A stretch of DNA of 64,000 bases from positions 2,503,501 to 2,567,500 of the forward strand of contig NZ_CP127247.1 in NCBI RefSeq assembly GCF_030285785.1, given 5' to 3'. Within the stretch, counting starts at the first letter, position 1. The number at the start of each line of letters is the position of its first letter. The position numbers and the translations under genes are program-made. Below are positions 1-8,784 of this stretch, in pieces. Below the pieces are notes generated by a model that did not search any database, was not told where the DNA came from, and saw only the letters and a program-made list of their open reading frames with translations. Source of the stretch: Parasedimentitalea psychrophila (GTDB lineage Bacteria > Pseudomonadota > Alphaproteobacteria > Rhodobacterales > Rhodobacteraceae).

Positions 1-1326
1 TTCCGAGGACAGGTTTTTACGCACCACGTCGCCATCCAGCAGCGTCACCGGGCGACCGCCCATTTCCATCAGCTTGACCATCAGCGCGTTGGCGATGGTG
101 GACTTGCCAGAGCCGGACAGGCCGGTGAAGAACACGGTGAACCCCTGCTTGGAGCGGGCGGGCTTGGTGCGGCGCAGCTCTGTGACCACCTCAGGGAACG
201 AGAACCACTCGGGGATCTCAAGACCCTCAGCCAGACGGCGGCGCAGTTCGGTGCCCGAGATGTTCAGGATGGTGACGTTATCACGATCTTCGATGGTGTC
301 GTTGGGCTCGTACTGGGCGCGTTCCTGCACATAGACCATATGTTTGAAATCAACCATTTCACAGCCGATTTCAGACTGGTTCTCGCGGTACATATCCTGG
401 GCGTCATAGGCGCCATAGAAGTCGTCACCGGCTGAGTTCTTGCCGGGGCCGGCGTGGTCGCGGCCAACGATGAAGTGGGTGCAGCCGTGATTGGCGCGGA
501 TCAACCCGTGCCAGACCGCCTCACGCGGGCCAGCCATCCGCATCGCCAGGTTCAGCAGGCTCATGCTGGTGGTGGCGGCCGGGTATTTGTCCAGCACCGC
601 CTCGTAGCAGCGCACCCGGGTAAAGTGATCGACGTCACCGGGTTTGGTCATGCCGACAATCGGGTGGATCAGCAGGTTGGCCTGCGCCTCGCGGGCGGCG
701 CGGAAGGTCAGCTCCTGGTGGGCGCGGTGCAGCGGATTGCGGGTCTGGAACGCCACGATCTTGCGCCAGCCCAGTTTGCGGAAATAGGCGCGCAGCTCGT
801 TTGGGGTGTCGCGGCGGGCGCGGAAGTCATAGTGCACCGGCTGCTGGATGCCGATGACCGGGCCACCAAGGTAGATCTTGCCCGCCTGATTGTGCAGGTA
901 GTTGACCGCCGGGTGGGCGTCGTCGTCAGCGCCAAACACCTTCTCGGCCTCATGCGCCTTGTTTGGCTGCCAGTTATCGGTGACGGTCATGGTCGCCAGA
1001 ATGACGCCTTCCTGATCGCGCAGGGCGATGTCTTCGCCATCTTTCAGCGATGCGGCGAAATCTTCGGAAACGTCCAGGGTGATCGGCATCGGCCAGAGCT
1101 GACCATCTGCCAGCCGCATATTGTCGACAACGCCGTTGTAATCGGCCTCGGACAGGAAGCCCTTCAGGGGGTTGAACCCACCATTCATCAGCAATTCCAG
1201 ATCGCAGATCTGGCGTGGAGACAGGTCGTGGCTTTTGAGGTTGCCCGCTTCGGACTTCAACTTCTGGGCCGAGTCGTAGGAAACATAAAGTTCTGGAATG
1301 GGGGCCAGATTACTATTCATTTTCAT
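1..1326 (-). CDS. Bifunctional sulfate adenylyltransferase / adenylylsulfate kinase, N-terminal 442 residues (runs off the window)
   Basis: Makes APS from sulfate and ATP, then phosphorylates it to PAPS (cytoplasmic sulfate activation). I translated the reverse strand. The ATP-sulfurylase part fills about residues 1-390, with the [10 protein letters not shown] and GRDHAGPG motifs that contact ATP and sulfate. The APS-kinase P-loop GLSGSGKST follows near residue 410, and the frame stays open to base 1, so the rest of the kinase domain lies outside. Start is the ATG at 1326 (MKMNSN); an in-frame ATG at 1320 is an alternative. A GAGAG lies just upstream. The next gene on this strand begins about 200 bp away, so this is probably its own transcription unit. 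Confidence 0.93.
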   Translation of the reverse strand, partial: MKMNSNLAPIPELYVSYDSAQKLKSEAGNLKSHDLSPRQICDLELLMNGGFNPLKGFLSEADYNGVVDNMRLADGQLWPMPITLDVSEDFAASLKDGEDIALRDQEGVILATMTVTDNWQPNKAHEAEKVFGADDDAHPAVNYLHNQAGKIYLGGPVIGIQQPVHYDFRARRDTPNELRAYFRKLGWRKIVAFQTRNPLHRAHQELTFRAAREAQANLLIHPIVGMTKPGDVDHFTRVRCYEAVLDKYPAATTSMSLLNLAMRMAGPREAVWHGLIRANHGCTHFIVGRDHAGPGKNSAGDDFYGAYDAQDMYRENQSEIGCEMVDFKHMVYVQERAQYEPNDTIEDRDNVTILNISGTELRRRLAEGLEIPEWFSFPEVVTELRRTKPARSKQGFTVFFTGLSGSGKSTIANALMVKLMEMGGRPVTLLDGDVVRKNLSSE

Positions 1327-1521
1327 GTGAAATCTCTCATCACTTGCACAGGGGGTTGTCCTGGATTTGGCTTGATCGCGGTGGTTTTCTGGGGCGAAAT
1401 ACCCCGGAGAGGTGACTAAAGTCTAGCGTATGGGCGGAATAAGGATGGAATGTGCCGAATTGGTGTCAGACGGGAATGTTTCCGGCCTGATCTCAGTTGC
1501 TAAGGAAAACATCCGTGTCTT

Positions 1522-3234
1522 TTACACCTGTTCAGACAGAATTGTAACCGTGTCCACTGGCTCTGGCGGCGCCGATAGCAGCATGACCAGAGCCGAGGCC
1601 TGTTGCACCGGCAGCGCGTTGAGCGGTTGCTCGACTCCGCGCAGCTCGAAGGTGTGGAATTTTGCCGTCGCAGCCATGAGGCCCGCGGTCTGCACCACCT
1701 GTTCGGATATCAGCAGTTCGACGCCAAGATCCTTGGTCTTGGCCTCAAGGCGGCTGGCGGTGTTGACGGTGGCACCAATGAGGGTGCGTGGCGCATTGCT
1801 GGTGGTGCCGATTTCACCCAGCACAACGGTGCCAGTGTGCAGGCCCATGCCGATCCGCACCGGCTCATCCCCCTCTGAGGCCAGTAGCCTGTTGAAACGG
1901 GCCAGCGCGACGCCGATGTCGCTGACGGCTTCTATGGCGGCCCTGGATGAGGCGGCGGAGCTGTCCATCTCGAACAGGGCCAGCAGCCCGTCGCCCATGT
2001 ATTTGTCCACCGTGCCGCCGGCGCGGGTGATCTCGGGCACCACGGCGTCAAAGAACCGGTTCAGCAGAAAGACCACATCATAGGGCAGCAGATCGGCCGA
2101 GCGGGCGGTGAAGCCGCGGATGTCGAGGAACAGCACCGCGATGGTCTTCTCCTCGCCCTGCGCCGAATGGACCCGGCGTCGCCCCTTGGGCCGATAGACT
2201 CGTTTCACCGTCAGCGCCGCGGTCGGGTAGATCTGGCAGGCCAGGCGGACATCCCCGGGTGCTTTTACCGCCCGCAGCGCGCGTGCCTCGGCTGGGCTGG
2301 CAGCGGGCAGGCTGTCGCCACCTTTGGTGACGGCGACCCGACAGGTGGTGCAGCGCCCCTTGCCGCCGCACAGCGAGGTGTGGGGAACGCCGTTGAGCTG
2401 CGAGATTTCCAGCAGCGTCAAGCCGCGCTCGACGGTTATGTCGGGGCCGTTTACGTAGTGAATCCTGACCGATTGCCGCTTGCGGGCAAACCGGCGTATA
2501 TAGAAGGCGCTGATGGCCATCCCCAACAGGGCGAAAAACACCCAGAGGCTGATCTCATATACCCGGGTCAGATGCGCCAATTCAGTCAGGTCGGGCCAGT
2601 TAAAATCTTCCTGGATGGCCTCGGCATTGCCGGGCACCAGATAGATAGCCCACATCCTGCGGCCTTCGGTGATCAGCCCGGCCAGCGCCAATGTGGGCAC
2701 CAGTACCGCCACGCCGATCAGATAGGGTGCAATCGGGCGCCACCAGTAGGTGATCCGCAGCCACATGTGCATGCCGATGCAGCCATGCACCCAGACCACC
2801 AGCAGCAGCAGGTACTGGTGCCAGATCTCCGGCGAGTTCCACAGCAACAGGATCACCGAAGACATCTGGTCTTCGACGTCAAAGACCCGGTCGGCGTAGT
2901 TGGTGAAAACGACGTGCTGGATCAGCTGCAGCGGGATCGCCAGGCCAAAGAACAGCTGCACCGCCTGGGCCACCGTCATCCGCAGGGTACGGCGGCTGGC
3001 GACCTGCCAAAGGGCAAGCCCACCGTGCAGCAACAGCGCGCCAAACAGCAGGATCTGACCGGGAGGGTGGCCGGTGGCCAGTGCGCGCGCCTCCTGCACC
3101 TGAATCATAAAATCAGGGGAGACAAGACCGGCCGCGATGTTCAGGAAATGGAAGAATGCATAGACCAGCAGGAAAATCCCGCTCACGGTTCGGCTGCGCT
3201 GAACCAGATTGCCCTGCCAGATTGCCTGCGCCAA
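1522..3234 (-). CDS. Membrane protein with 2Fe-2S ferredoxin domain and class III nucleotide cyclase domain
   Basis: Probable redox-responsive adenylate cyclase of the inner membrane. Residues 1-250 hold about six hydrophobic segments with several histidines (H29, H107, H139, H150), which could bind haem. Residues 255-345 form a plant-type ferredoxin domain with Cys289, Cys295, Cys298 (CGGKGRCTTC) and Cys333. Residues 362-560 form the cyclase domain with both metal aspartates, in DIRGFT (371-376) and in DKYMGDG (410-416), and the NTASRLEAK transition-state segment. The Asp usually found in the GDTVN stretch is Ala here (GATVN), so the choice of ATP over GTP is uncertain. Single gene; a hairpin separates it from trxB upstream. 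The domain order is seen; redox control of the cyclase is inference. Confidence 0.9.
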   Translation of the reverse strand: MAQAIWQGNLVQRSRTVSGIFLLVYAFFHFLNIAAGLVSPDFMIQVQEARALATGHPPGQILLFGALLLHGGLALWQVASRRTLRMTVAQAVQLFFGLAIPLQLIQHVVFTNYADRVFDVEDQMSSVILLLWNSPEIWHQYLLLLVVWVHGCIGMHMWLRITYWWRPIAPYLIGVAVLVPTLALAGLITEGRRMWAIYLVPGNAEAIQEDFNWPDLTELAHLTRVYEISLWVFFALLGMAISAFYIRRFARKRQSVRIHYVNGPDITVERGLTLLEISQLNGVPHTSLCGGKGRCTTCRVAVTKGGDSLPAASPAEARALRAVKAPGDVRLACQIYPTAALTVKRVYRPKGRRRVHSAQGEEKTIAVLFLDIRGFTARSADLLPYDVVFLLNRFFDAVVPEITRAGGTVDKYMGDGLLALFEMDSSAASSRAAIEAVSDIGVALARFNRLLASEGDEPVRIGMGLHTGTVVLGEIGTTSNAPRTLIGATVNTASRLEAKTKDLGVELLISEQVVQTAGLMAATAKFHTFELRGVEQPLNALPVQQASALVMLLSAPPEPVDTVTILSEQV

Positions 3235-3357
3235 TGGACCTATCTTTCCGGTTGATCCGGTCAGGGTGCTGGATGTTGCGGTTCAGGTCAAGATTTTTCC
3301 CCAAGACCCACAGCAGAGCCGGCGCGGCGCCACGGGTCAGAGCCGTCTTGTCAGTTT

Positions 3358-3387
3358 CAGCCGACCGGGAGGAAGCCCGGTCGGCTG
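3358..3387 (-). terminator. Hairpin downstream of trxB
   Basis: A perfect 12-bp stem (CAGCCGACCGGG, six-base loop, then its complement) starts 30 bases after the trxB stop. There is no T-run after it, so it may act as a transcript-end stabiliser or attenuator rather than a classical intrinsic terminator. It lies between trxB and the downstream cyclase gene. Confidence 0.6.
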
Positions 3388-3416
3388 GGTCACTTGTTCT
3401 AGGGGGCAGGGGGCAA

Positions 3417-4361
3417 TCAGTCGTCCTGTTCAGCCAGGAACCGTTCCGCGTCCAGCGCCGCCATGCAGCCCATACCGGCCGAGGTCACCGCCTGGCGATA
3501 GATGTGGTCGGTCAGATCCCCGGCGGCAAACACGCCGGGGATGCTGGTTTCGGTGCTGCCCGGTTTGGTCACCACATAGCCGCCCGCATGGGTCTCCAGC
3601 GAGTCCTTGACCAGCTCGCTGGCCGGGGCATGGCCGATGGCGACAAAGACACCCTTGCAGGGGATCTCGGTGATCTCGCCGGTCTTGACGTTTTTGACGA
3701 CGACCCCCTCAACCCCCAGTGGGTCCTCGGTGCCGATCACCTCTTCCAGAGTGTTGAACCACAGCGGCACGATCTTGTCGTTTTTCATCAGCCGGTCGAT
3801 CAGGATCTTTTCGGCGCGCAACTCGTCGCGGCGGTGGATCAGCGTGACTTTGGAGGCGAACTTGGTCAGGAACAGTGCTTCCTCAACCGCGGTGTTGCCG
3901 CCGCCGATCACCACGATCTCCTGACCCCGGTAAAAGAACCCGTCGCAGGTGGCGCAGGCCGAGACGCCAAAGCCCTTGAACTTCTCCTCAGACTCCAGCC
4001 CCAGCCATTTGGCGCGCGCACCAGTGGCCAGAATGACCGCGTCTGCAGTATAGACCGTGCCGCTGTCGCCCTTGGCGGTGAAGGGGCGTTTGCTGGTGTC
4101 CAGTTCAGTGATGATGTCACCGATGATCTCACAGCCCATTGCCTGCGCGTGGTCCTGCATCTTGACCATCAGGTCCGGGCCCTGCACCTCGGTGAAGCCG
4201 GGATAGTTCTCGACCTCGGTGGTGGTGGTCAACTGGCCGCCGGGTTCAATGCCCTGAACCAGGATTGGTTCCAGCATGGCGCGGCTGGCATAGACGCCGG
4301 CGGTGTATCCCGCAGGTCCCGAGCCAATGATCAGAACCTTGGTGTGGCGCGTGTCAGTCAT
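3417..4361 (-). CDS. trxB: Thioredoxin-disulfide reductase
   Basis: Cytoplasmic FAD enzyme that uses NADPH to reduce thioredoxin. The 314 residues match the usual low-Mr TrxB length. Visible motifs are the FAD-binding GSGPAG (13-18), the redox-active CATC (136-139), the NADPH-binding GGGNTA (153-158) and a C-terminal FAD segment with FAAGDLTD. It starts at an ATG and is transcribed divergently from the Lrp-type regulator at 4587, with 225 bp between the starts. Confidence 0.97.
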   Translation of the reverse strand: MTDTRHTKVLIIGSGPAGYTAGVYASRAMLEPILVQGIEPGGQLTTTTEVENYPGFTEVQGPDLMVKMQDHAQAMGCEIIGDIITELDTSKRPFTAKGDSGTVYTADAVILATGARAKWLGLESEEKFKGFGVSACATCDGFFYRGQEIVVIGGGNTAVEEALFLTKFASKVTLIHRRDELRAEKILIDRLMKNDKIVPLWFNTLEEVIGTEDPLGVEGVVVKNVKTGEITEIPCKGVFVAIGHAPASELVKDSLETHAGGYVVTKPGSTETSIPGVFAAGDLTDHIYRQAVTSAGMGCMAALDAERFLAEQDD

Positions 4362-4502
4362 CGATGTATCCCCAAATTTGATGGCAAAGCGGGTAAGCCG
4401 CCGGTTGGCAACTCATATAGCCGCCCCGGGTTATCTCTTAAACCCCCGGAAGGGCGCGGATTGGTCAAACTGCGGTGACACAGGGGGATAATGCCATCAG
4501 GC

Positions 4503-4537
4503 AAATATAATTGCGCTAACACGAAATATAATTGCGC
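4503..4537 (+). promoter_or_regulatory. 21-bp-period direct repeat upstream of the Lrp-type gene (candidate autoregulatory operator)
   Basis: The 14-mer AAATATAATTGCGC occurs exactly at 4503-4516 and 4524-4537. A 21-bp period puts both copies on the same face of the helix, as expected for cooperative Lrp/AsnC binding. The second copy contains a TTGCGC that could serve as the -35 element. Negative autoregulation is common for Lrp/AsnC proteins; here it is inference. Confidence 0.6.
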
Positions 4538-4559
4538 GGCTTGCCAGCGGTGCTATAAG
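4532..4559 (+). promoter_or_regulatory. Candidate sigma-70 promoter of the Lrp-type gene
   Basis: TTGCGC (4532-4537) and TATAAG (4554-4559) are 16 bp apart, 28 bp before the start codon. The -35 hexamer lies inside the second AAATATAATTGCGC repeat, so a protein bound to the repeats would block polymerase. A GAGGGAGAG Shine-Dalgarno follows at 4572-4580. Confidence 0.45.
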
Positions 4560-4586
4560 AAACCCTCATTTGAGGGAGAGCTGAAC

Positions 4587-5087
4587 ATGGTCACGACACG
4601 CCTGGACCCGATTGATCGCAAGATACTTTCGGAGCTGCAAGCCGATGGGCGCATGACCAATGTGGAGCTGGCCAAACGGGTGGGCATCTCGGCACCGCCC
4701 TGTCTGCGCCGGGTGCGCACCCTCGAGGAGGCCGGCTTTATCCGCGGCTACCATGCTGAGGTGAACGCCCGCGAGCTGGGATTCGAGGTGCAGGTGTTTG
4801 CCATGGTGGGGCTGGAAAGCCAGGCCGAGGTGGAGCTGAGCGCCTTTGAAGCAAAATGCCGCAGCTGGCCTCTGGTGCGGGAGTGCCACATGCTGAACGG
4901 CGAGGTGGATTTCATCCTGAAATGCGTGGCGCCGGATCTGAGCACCTTTCAGAACTTTCTGACCGGTGGCTTGCTGACCACACCCAATGTGGCCTCGGTC
5001 AAGACCTCATTGGTGATCCGTGGTGCCAAGGACGACCCCGGAGTGCCGTTTGAGGTGCTGGAACAACGTCTGGCCAAAAAGGCCTAA
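4587..5087 (+). CDS. Lrp/AsnC family transcriptional regulator
   Basis: 166-residue DNA-binding regulator, usually responsive to an amino acid. Residues 5-65 form the AsnC-type winged helix (LDPIDRKILSELQADGRM, then VELAKRVGISAPPCLRRVR). The C-terminal half is the RAM/AsnC ligand-binding fold that oligomerises. An upstream in-frame extension to 4491 exists, but the ATG at 4587 sits after GAGGGAGAG with good spacing and gives the normal family length. Neighbours: divergent trxB and a convergent amidohydrolase. The effector cannot be told from the sequence. Confidence 0.93.
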   Translation: MVTTRLDPIDRKILSELQADGRMTNVELAKRVGISAPPCLRRVRTLEEAGFIRGYHAEVNARELGFEVQVFAMVGLESQAEVELSAFEAKCRSWPLVRECHMLNGEVDFILKCVAPDLSTFQNFLTGGLLTTPNVASVKTSLVIRGAKDDPGVPFEVLEQRLAKKA

Positions 5088-5121
5088 GCCGCCATTTTCG
5101 GCAGGTAATAGTCCGGGCCTA

Positions 5122-5955
5122 TCAGTCGCGCAGGCTATAGGCGCGGGCAGCATTTTCACCCAAAATGGCATCGCGTTCACTGGCGGAGAGACCCGACAAC
5201 AAACTGTCGGTGGTTTCCATCCAATGCTCGTAGCTGCTGGCGAGCAGGCAAACTGGCCAGTCGCTGCCCCAGATCAGTCGATCAGGACCAAAACAGCTCA
5301 GCAGGTGATCCACATAGGGTTTCAGATCCTCGGTGGTCCAGTCGGCGTTTGCCTCGGTCACCAGCCCCGAGAGCTTGCAGTAGGCCTGTGTGTCGCGCGC
5401 CAGAGCTGCCATGTTTTCCGCCCAGGGCTGGATCAGCCCATCGCGGATCAGCGGTTTGGAGCCATGGTTGATCACCACCCGCATATCCGGGTGGCGCTGC
5501 AGCAGCTGGATCAGATTGGGCAGATGTGGCGGCAGGGTCAGCGCATCAAAAGTCAGACCTTGGGCGATCAGCGCCTGAAAGGCGGGCGTCAGGTCGGGTC
5601 GCAGCATCCAGTCCGGGTCGGCAATATCCTGTATCATCGGCCGCAGGCCCACCAGGGCGGCATGTTCGGCCAGCTCAGAGATTTGCTGCGCCGCACCGGG
5701 GTGCTCGAAATCAACCCAGCCCACCACGCCCTTGATAAAGCTGTGATCGTCGGCCAGCGATAGCATGAACCGGGTTTCGGCAACACTGGGGGCGGCCTGC
5801 ACCAGAATGGTGGCGGCGATTTGATGGCGCTCCAGCTCCGGGGCAAGATCAGCTGGCAGGAAATCGCGATAGAGCGTTTCCAGCTCAGGGGTGAGCCATC
5901 CATAGTCGTCGCGGGCCACAGACCAGAAATGTTGGTGCGCATCAATACGGCTCAT
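5122..5955 (-). CDS. Amidohydrolase-2 family protein (fuconolactonase/rhamnonolactonase-like)
   Basis: 277 residues, the usual length for the COG3618-type metal-dependent hydrolases that open sugar lactones. The N-terminal DAHQHFW (5-11) supplies the HxH metal ligands, and GSDWPV near residue 230 supplies the C-terminal Asp of the TIM barrel. No signal peptide, so cytoplasmic. No sugar dehydrogenase or dehydratase lies beside it, so the substrate is unknown; L-fucono- or L-rhamnono-lactone are family precedents only. It is downstream of the BlaI/BlaR-like pair on the same strand, about 60 bp after its stop. Confidence 0.85.
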   Translation of the reverse strand: MSRIDAHQHFWSVARDDYGWLTPELETLYRDFLPADLAPELERHQIAATILVQAAPSVAETRFMLSLADDHSFIKGVVGWVDFEHPGAAQQISELAEHAALVGLRPMIQDIADPDWMLRPDLTPAFQALIAQGLTFDALTLPPHLPNLIQLLQRHPDMRVVINHGSKPLIRDGLIQPWAENMAALARDTQAYCKLSGLVTEANADWTTEDLKPYVDHLLSCFGPDRLIWGSDWPVCLLASSYEHWMETTDSLLSGLSASERDAILGENAARAYSLRD

Positions 5956-5974
5956 GGGCTCGGGTCTTTCTTGG

Positions 5975-6010
5975 GCTGTCTGGCTTGTGGCTGTCAGGTT
6001 TATAGCTGTC
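5975..6010. repeat. 15-bp tandem repeat next to a stop codon
   Basis: GCTGTC recurs at 5975, 5990 and 6005 inside a degenerate 15-bp unit, ending 7 bases before the TAA (6018-6020) of the M56 peptidase gene. It belongs to the stop-codon-associated repeats seen elsewhere in the window. Confidence 0.6.
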
Positions 6011-6017
6011 GGGGCGG

Positions 6018-7151
6018 TTAGTCGAAGGTCGCCAGGCCGAAGCTTTGCACCGGGTCACTGCTGGAGGAATTGCGGTTGGCCATGCGTTCCAGATTGACGA
6101 TGGTGGACAGCATCAGCCGGTCATGGCTCCAGTCGCTGGGCCGTTGCATCAGCAGCGTGGTGGCCAGCACGGCGCCGACCAGCAGGCCCGACAGCAGCGC
6201 CCAGCTGAGCCGATGGTCAGACTGAGAGGCCTTGGCCGTCACCGCCAGAATGCGCTGCTCCAGGGTGGCGCTGCGCCGGGTCTCGCGGCGGTCCACCAGG
6301 GCGACGGCGGGGCTGCGGCGGCGAAACAACACCCGGTCCTGTGCCGCCATGGCACAGGCGCGGATCAGGCATTCGCAATAGGCGCGGGCGTCAAACTGAG
6401 GCCGCGCCATCAGCGCCTGATCACAGGCATATTCCCGCAGGACGCGGACTTCGCTGCGCCACAGGAAATAGGCCGGGTTCCAGAACAGCAGCGGCCGCAG
6501 CATTTCCAGCAGAAACTCGCATTCGATATCGCGCTGGCGGAAATGCTGCAACTCATGGGCGATGGTCAGCCGCAGATCGCGGGGGTCATGCAGCAGCGCC
6601 GAGGGCAGTACCACATAGAGGCGCAACAGCCCGCGGGTGGAATAGGCCACCGAGGCGGTATCGCTGATCAGCAGCTCAACGCGGCCGATTTTCTTCCACA
6701 GAAAGGCGCTGCGCAGGCAGTCGCGCAGACGCAGCACAGAGGTGATCACATGCAGGCTGCAAAGCGCGGCGCCAATGGCAAACAGCAGCACCAATGCGCG
6801 GGCCCAGACCGCCTGTTGCGTCAACAGGCTGCGCACCAGATCCTCGCGCAGGCCGATGAGGGTCTCAAAGCGGGTGGCACTAAGGCTGACGTGGCCCTGC
6901 AGGAATTGCGACACCAGCATATCCGAGATGTTCGGCGGGTGCGGAATGACCCAGGTGGTGAACCCCAGCGCCAGCAGCGGCGCCGCAACCAGCAAAACGG
7001 TCAGCCGGTTGAGCAGCCTCAGCTGCGGCAAGAAGGCGTTGCCAAGCCCATGACGGGTCAGCAATCGTCGCAATCCGATCCAGATCCCGGCGCCAACCAG
7101 CAGCAGCAGGTTCAGATCGATATAGGCATTTAACAGAGCATCAGCTTGCAT
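6018..7151 (-). CDS. BlaR1-like M56 family membrane metallopeptidase without a sensor domain
   Basis: Membrane zinc protease expected to cleave or inactivate its partner repressor. The HExxH motif is HELQH (199-203), followed by the REYACD segment around 239-244 that typically carries the third ligand. Hydrophobic segments lie at about 12-28, 50-70, 115-137 and near 303-325 at the C terminus. At 377 residues it lacks the roughly 250-residue penicillin-binding sensor domain of true BlaR1/MecR1, so a beta-lactam signal is not supported. Its start codon overlaps the end of the BlaI-like gene by 11 bp: translational coupling and a two-gene operon. Confidence 0.88.
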   Translation of the reverse strand: MQADALLNAYIDLNLLLLVGAGIWIGLRRLLTRHGLGNAFLPQLRLLNRLTVLLVAAPLLALGFTTWVIPHPPNISDMLVSQFLQGHVSLSATRFETLIGLREDLVRSLLTQQAVWARALVLLFAIGAALCSLHVITSVLRLRDCLRSAFLWKKIGRVELLISDTASVAYSTRGLLRLYVVLPSALLHDPRDLRLTIAHELQHFRQRDIECEFLLEMLRPLLFWNPAYFLWRSEVRVLREYACDQALMARPQFDARAYCECLIRACAMAAQDRVLFRRRSPAVALVDRRETRRSATLEQRILAVTAKASQSDHRLSWALLSGLLVGAVLATTLLMQRPSDWSHDRLMLSTIVNLERMANRNSSSSDPVQSFGLATFD

Positions 7152-7536
7152 TGTCCCCCAGCCTTTCAGTCAACAGCGCCCGCATTTCCACGAGCATTTC
7201 GTTGGTCACCTCTTCGTCCTCGACCAGCCGCGCCACCAGCGCTGCAGGGGTATCGTTGAAGAGTTTGCTCGAAAGGTTTTTGAGAGTGGTTTTTTGATAC
7301 TCTGCCTTGGGCACAGCGGGGCGATAAACCAGTGAACGATCCAACCGTTCGCTGGACAGAAAGCCCTTTTGTTCCATGATCTTGAGCACGGTTGCAACCG
7401 AGGTGTAGGCCCGTTCCTGCAGCTTGTTCAGCTCGGCCAAAAGGTCACGCACAGTGCCGCCACCGGTTGCCCAGACCACGGTCATGAATTCGAGTTCAAC
7501 CTCGGTCAGAAGCGAGTTGTCCTGCTTTTTTCGCAT
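7141..7536 (-). CDS. BlaI/MecI/CopY family transcriptional repressor
   Basis: 131-residue winged-helix repressor. The N-terminal half (LTEVELEFMTVVWATGGGTV, then VATVLKIMEQKGFLSSERL) is the DNA-binding domain; the acidic C-terminal half is the dimerisation region, which M56 proteases cut in known systems. ATG start at 7536. First gene of a two-gene operon with the M56 peptidase. A dyad (7600-7614) lies 64-78 bp upstream and nearly matches one in front of the neighbouring ABC operon, so it may control both. That link is inference. Confidence 0.9.
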   Translation of the reverse strand: MRKKQDNSLLTEVELEFMTVVWATGGGTVRDLLAELNKLQERAYTSVATVLKIMEQKGFLSSERLDRSLVYRPAVPKAEYQKTTLKNLSSKLFNDTPAALVARLVEDEEVTNEMLVEMRALLTERLGDNAS

Positions 7537-7599
7537 GGGGTCTGGTGTCCGGTCCGTTTATTGGCGTCTCGCCATCTTAGGCAAAGGCTATGATTTTGA

Positions 7600-7614
7600 A
7601 AACTAATTTTTTAG
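7600..7614. promoter_or_regulatory. AAACTAATTTTTTAG dyad upstream of the BlaI-like gene
   Basis: CTAA and TTAG are separated by four T. The 15-mer matches AAACTAATTCTTTAG at 13769-13783, upstream of the ABC transporter operon, at 14 of 15 positions. It is a candidate shared operator at both ends of the transporter locus. Confidence 0.5.
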
Positions 7615-7694
7615 ATGTTGCGCCTGCCGCGGCGCGTGTTGCCAAAATATGCGCGCGATCCGCGTCATTGGTGACCCGGATCGCGCGCTGCAAG

Positions 7695-7973
7695 TCAGAC
7701 CTTGCGAAAGCAGAACACGGCCCAGCCTATGGCCATTGGCAGCGGTATCCACAGCGGGGTGCCAAACAATCCCAGCCAGGCCAGGAATATATAGCTGGAG
7801 CCCAGCAGCGCGATGAACAACCGGTCGCCACGGGTGGTGACCAGCCCCAGCACTCCCTTGCGTTCATCGCCGCCGGGGGTGCGGATTTCGAGGATGATCA
7901 GCGTGCCGATCGCCGAGAAGATACCGATAAAGACCAATGCTGTGGGCCAGGTCCAGGCCATCCATGAAAGCAT
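7695..7973 (-). CDS. Small DUF2160 membrane protein of a glycerol-type ABC transporter
   Basis: 92 residues with three predicted membrane helices (about 5-27, 52-70 and 73-88) and a short charged loop (RTPGGDERKG). DUF2160 proteins accompany GlpSTPQV-type glycerol ABC transporters; their molecular role is not established. It shares one base with the end of the preceding permease gene (stop and start overlap at 7973), so translation is coupled. Last gene of the ABC operon here. Confidence 0.85.
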   Translation of the reverse strand: MLSWMAWTWPTALVFIGIFSAIGTLIILEIRTPGGDERKGVLGLVTTRGDRLFIALLGSSYIFLAWLGLFGTPLWIPLPMAIGWAVFCFRKV

Positions 7974-8770
7974 TACACCCTCCCCATCGCGAAACCCTTC
8001 GCGATATAGTTGCGGACAAAGTAGATCACGATTGCGCCCGGAATGATTGTCAATGTGCCCGCCGCCGCCAGCAGGCCCAGCTCATATCCCGCGCTTGAGG
8101 CGGTTTTGGTCATGATGGCGGCAATGGGTTTGGCGGCCACCGCGGTCAGGGTTTTGGCCAGCAGCAGTTCCACCCATGAGAACATGAAGCAGAAGAAGGC
8201 GGCGACGCCGACCCCGGCTTTGATCGAGGGCAGGAAGATGGTGACAAAGAACCGCGGGAAGGAATAGCCATCCACATAGGCGGTCTCGTCCAGCTCTTTG
8301 GGCACGCCGGCCATGAAGCCTTCGAGGATCCAAACCGACAGCGGGATGTTGAACAGGCAATGGGCCAGCGCCACCGCCAGATAGGTGTCAAACAACCCCA
8401 CGGCTGAGTAAAGCTGGAAGAACGGCAGCGCAAACACCGCAGCCGGTGCCATCCGGTTGGTCAGCAGCCAGAAGAACAACTGCTTGTCGCCCAAGAACCG
8501 GTAGCGGCTAAAGGCATAGGCAGCCGGCAGCGCCACGGTGATCGAAATCACCGTGTTCAGGGTCACATAAGAGATCGAGTTGATATAGCCCCAGTACCAG
8601 GTCGGATCGGTAAAGATCACCCGGTAGTTTTCCAGCGTGAAGGTCTGCGGGAACAGCGAGAAGCCGCCGAGGATCTCGTTTGTGGTCTTAAAGCTCATCG
8701 CCACCAGCCAGTAGATCGGCAGCAGCAGGAACAGGATGTAAATGATTGGGACGATGGATCGTTTTTTCAT
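7973..8770 (-). CDS. ABC transporter permease (GlpQ-like)
   Basis: 265-residue inner-membrane permease of the MalG type, with about six helices and the EAA loop region (ELDETAYVDGYSFPRFF) that contacts the ATPases. The frame extends upstream to a TTG at 8827, but the ATG at 8770 (MKKRSIVP) is preferred: it begins just after the previous gene's stop and is preceded by AGGAG (8780-8784). Pairs with the permease encoded at 8785. Glycerol as substrate is inferred from DUF2160 and the operon type only. Confidence 0.88.
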   Translation of the reverse strand: MKKRSIVPIIYILFLLLPIYWLVAMSFKTTNEILGGFSLFPQTFTLENYRVIFTDPTWYWGYINSISYVTLNTVISITVALPAAYAFSRYRFLGDKQLFFWLLTNRMAPAAVFALPFFQLYSAVGLFDTYLAVALAHCLFNIPLSVWILEGFMAGVPKELDETAYVDGYSFPRFFVTIFLPSIKAGVGVAAFFCFMFSWVELLLAKTLTAVAAKPIAAIMTKTASSAGYELGLLAAAGTLTIIPGAIVIYFVRNYIAKGFAMGRV

Positions 8771-8784
8771 CTCCACGGTCTCCT

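Noticed and set aside
6018-7536. Beta-lactam resistance locus
   Set aside because: No beta-lactamase gene and the M56 protein lacks a penicillin-binding sensor domain.
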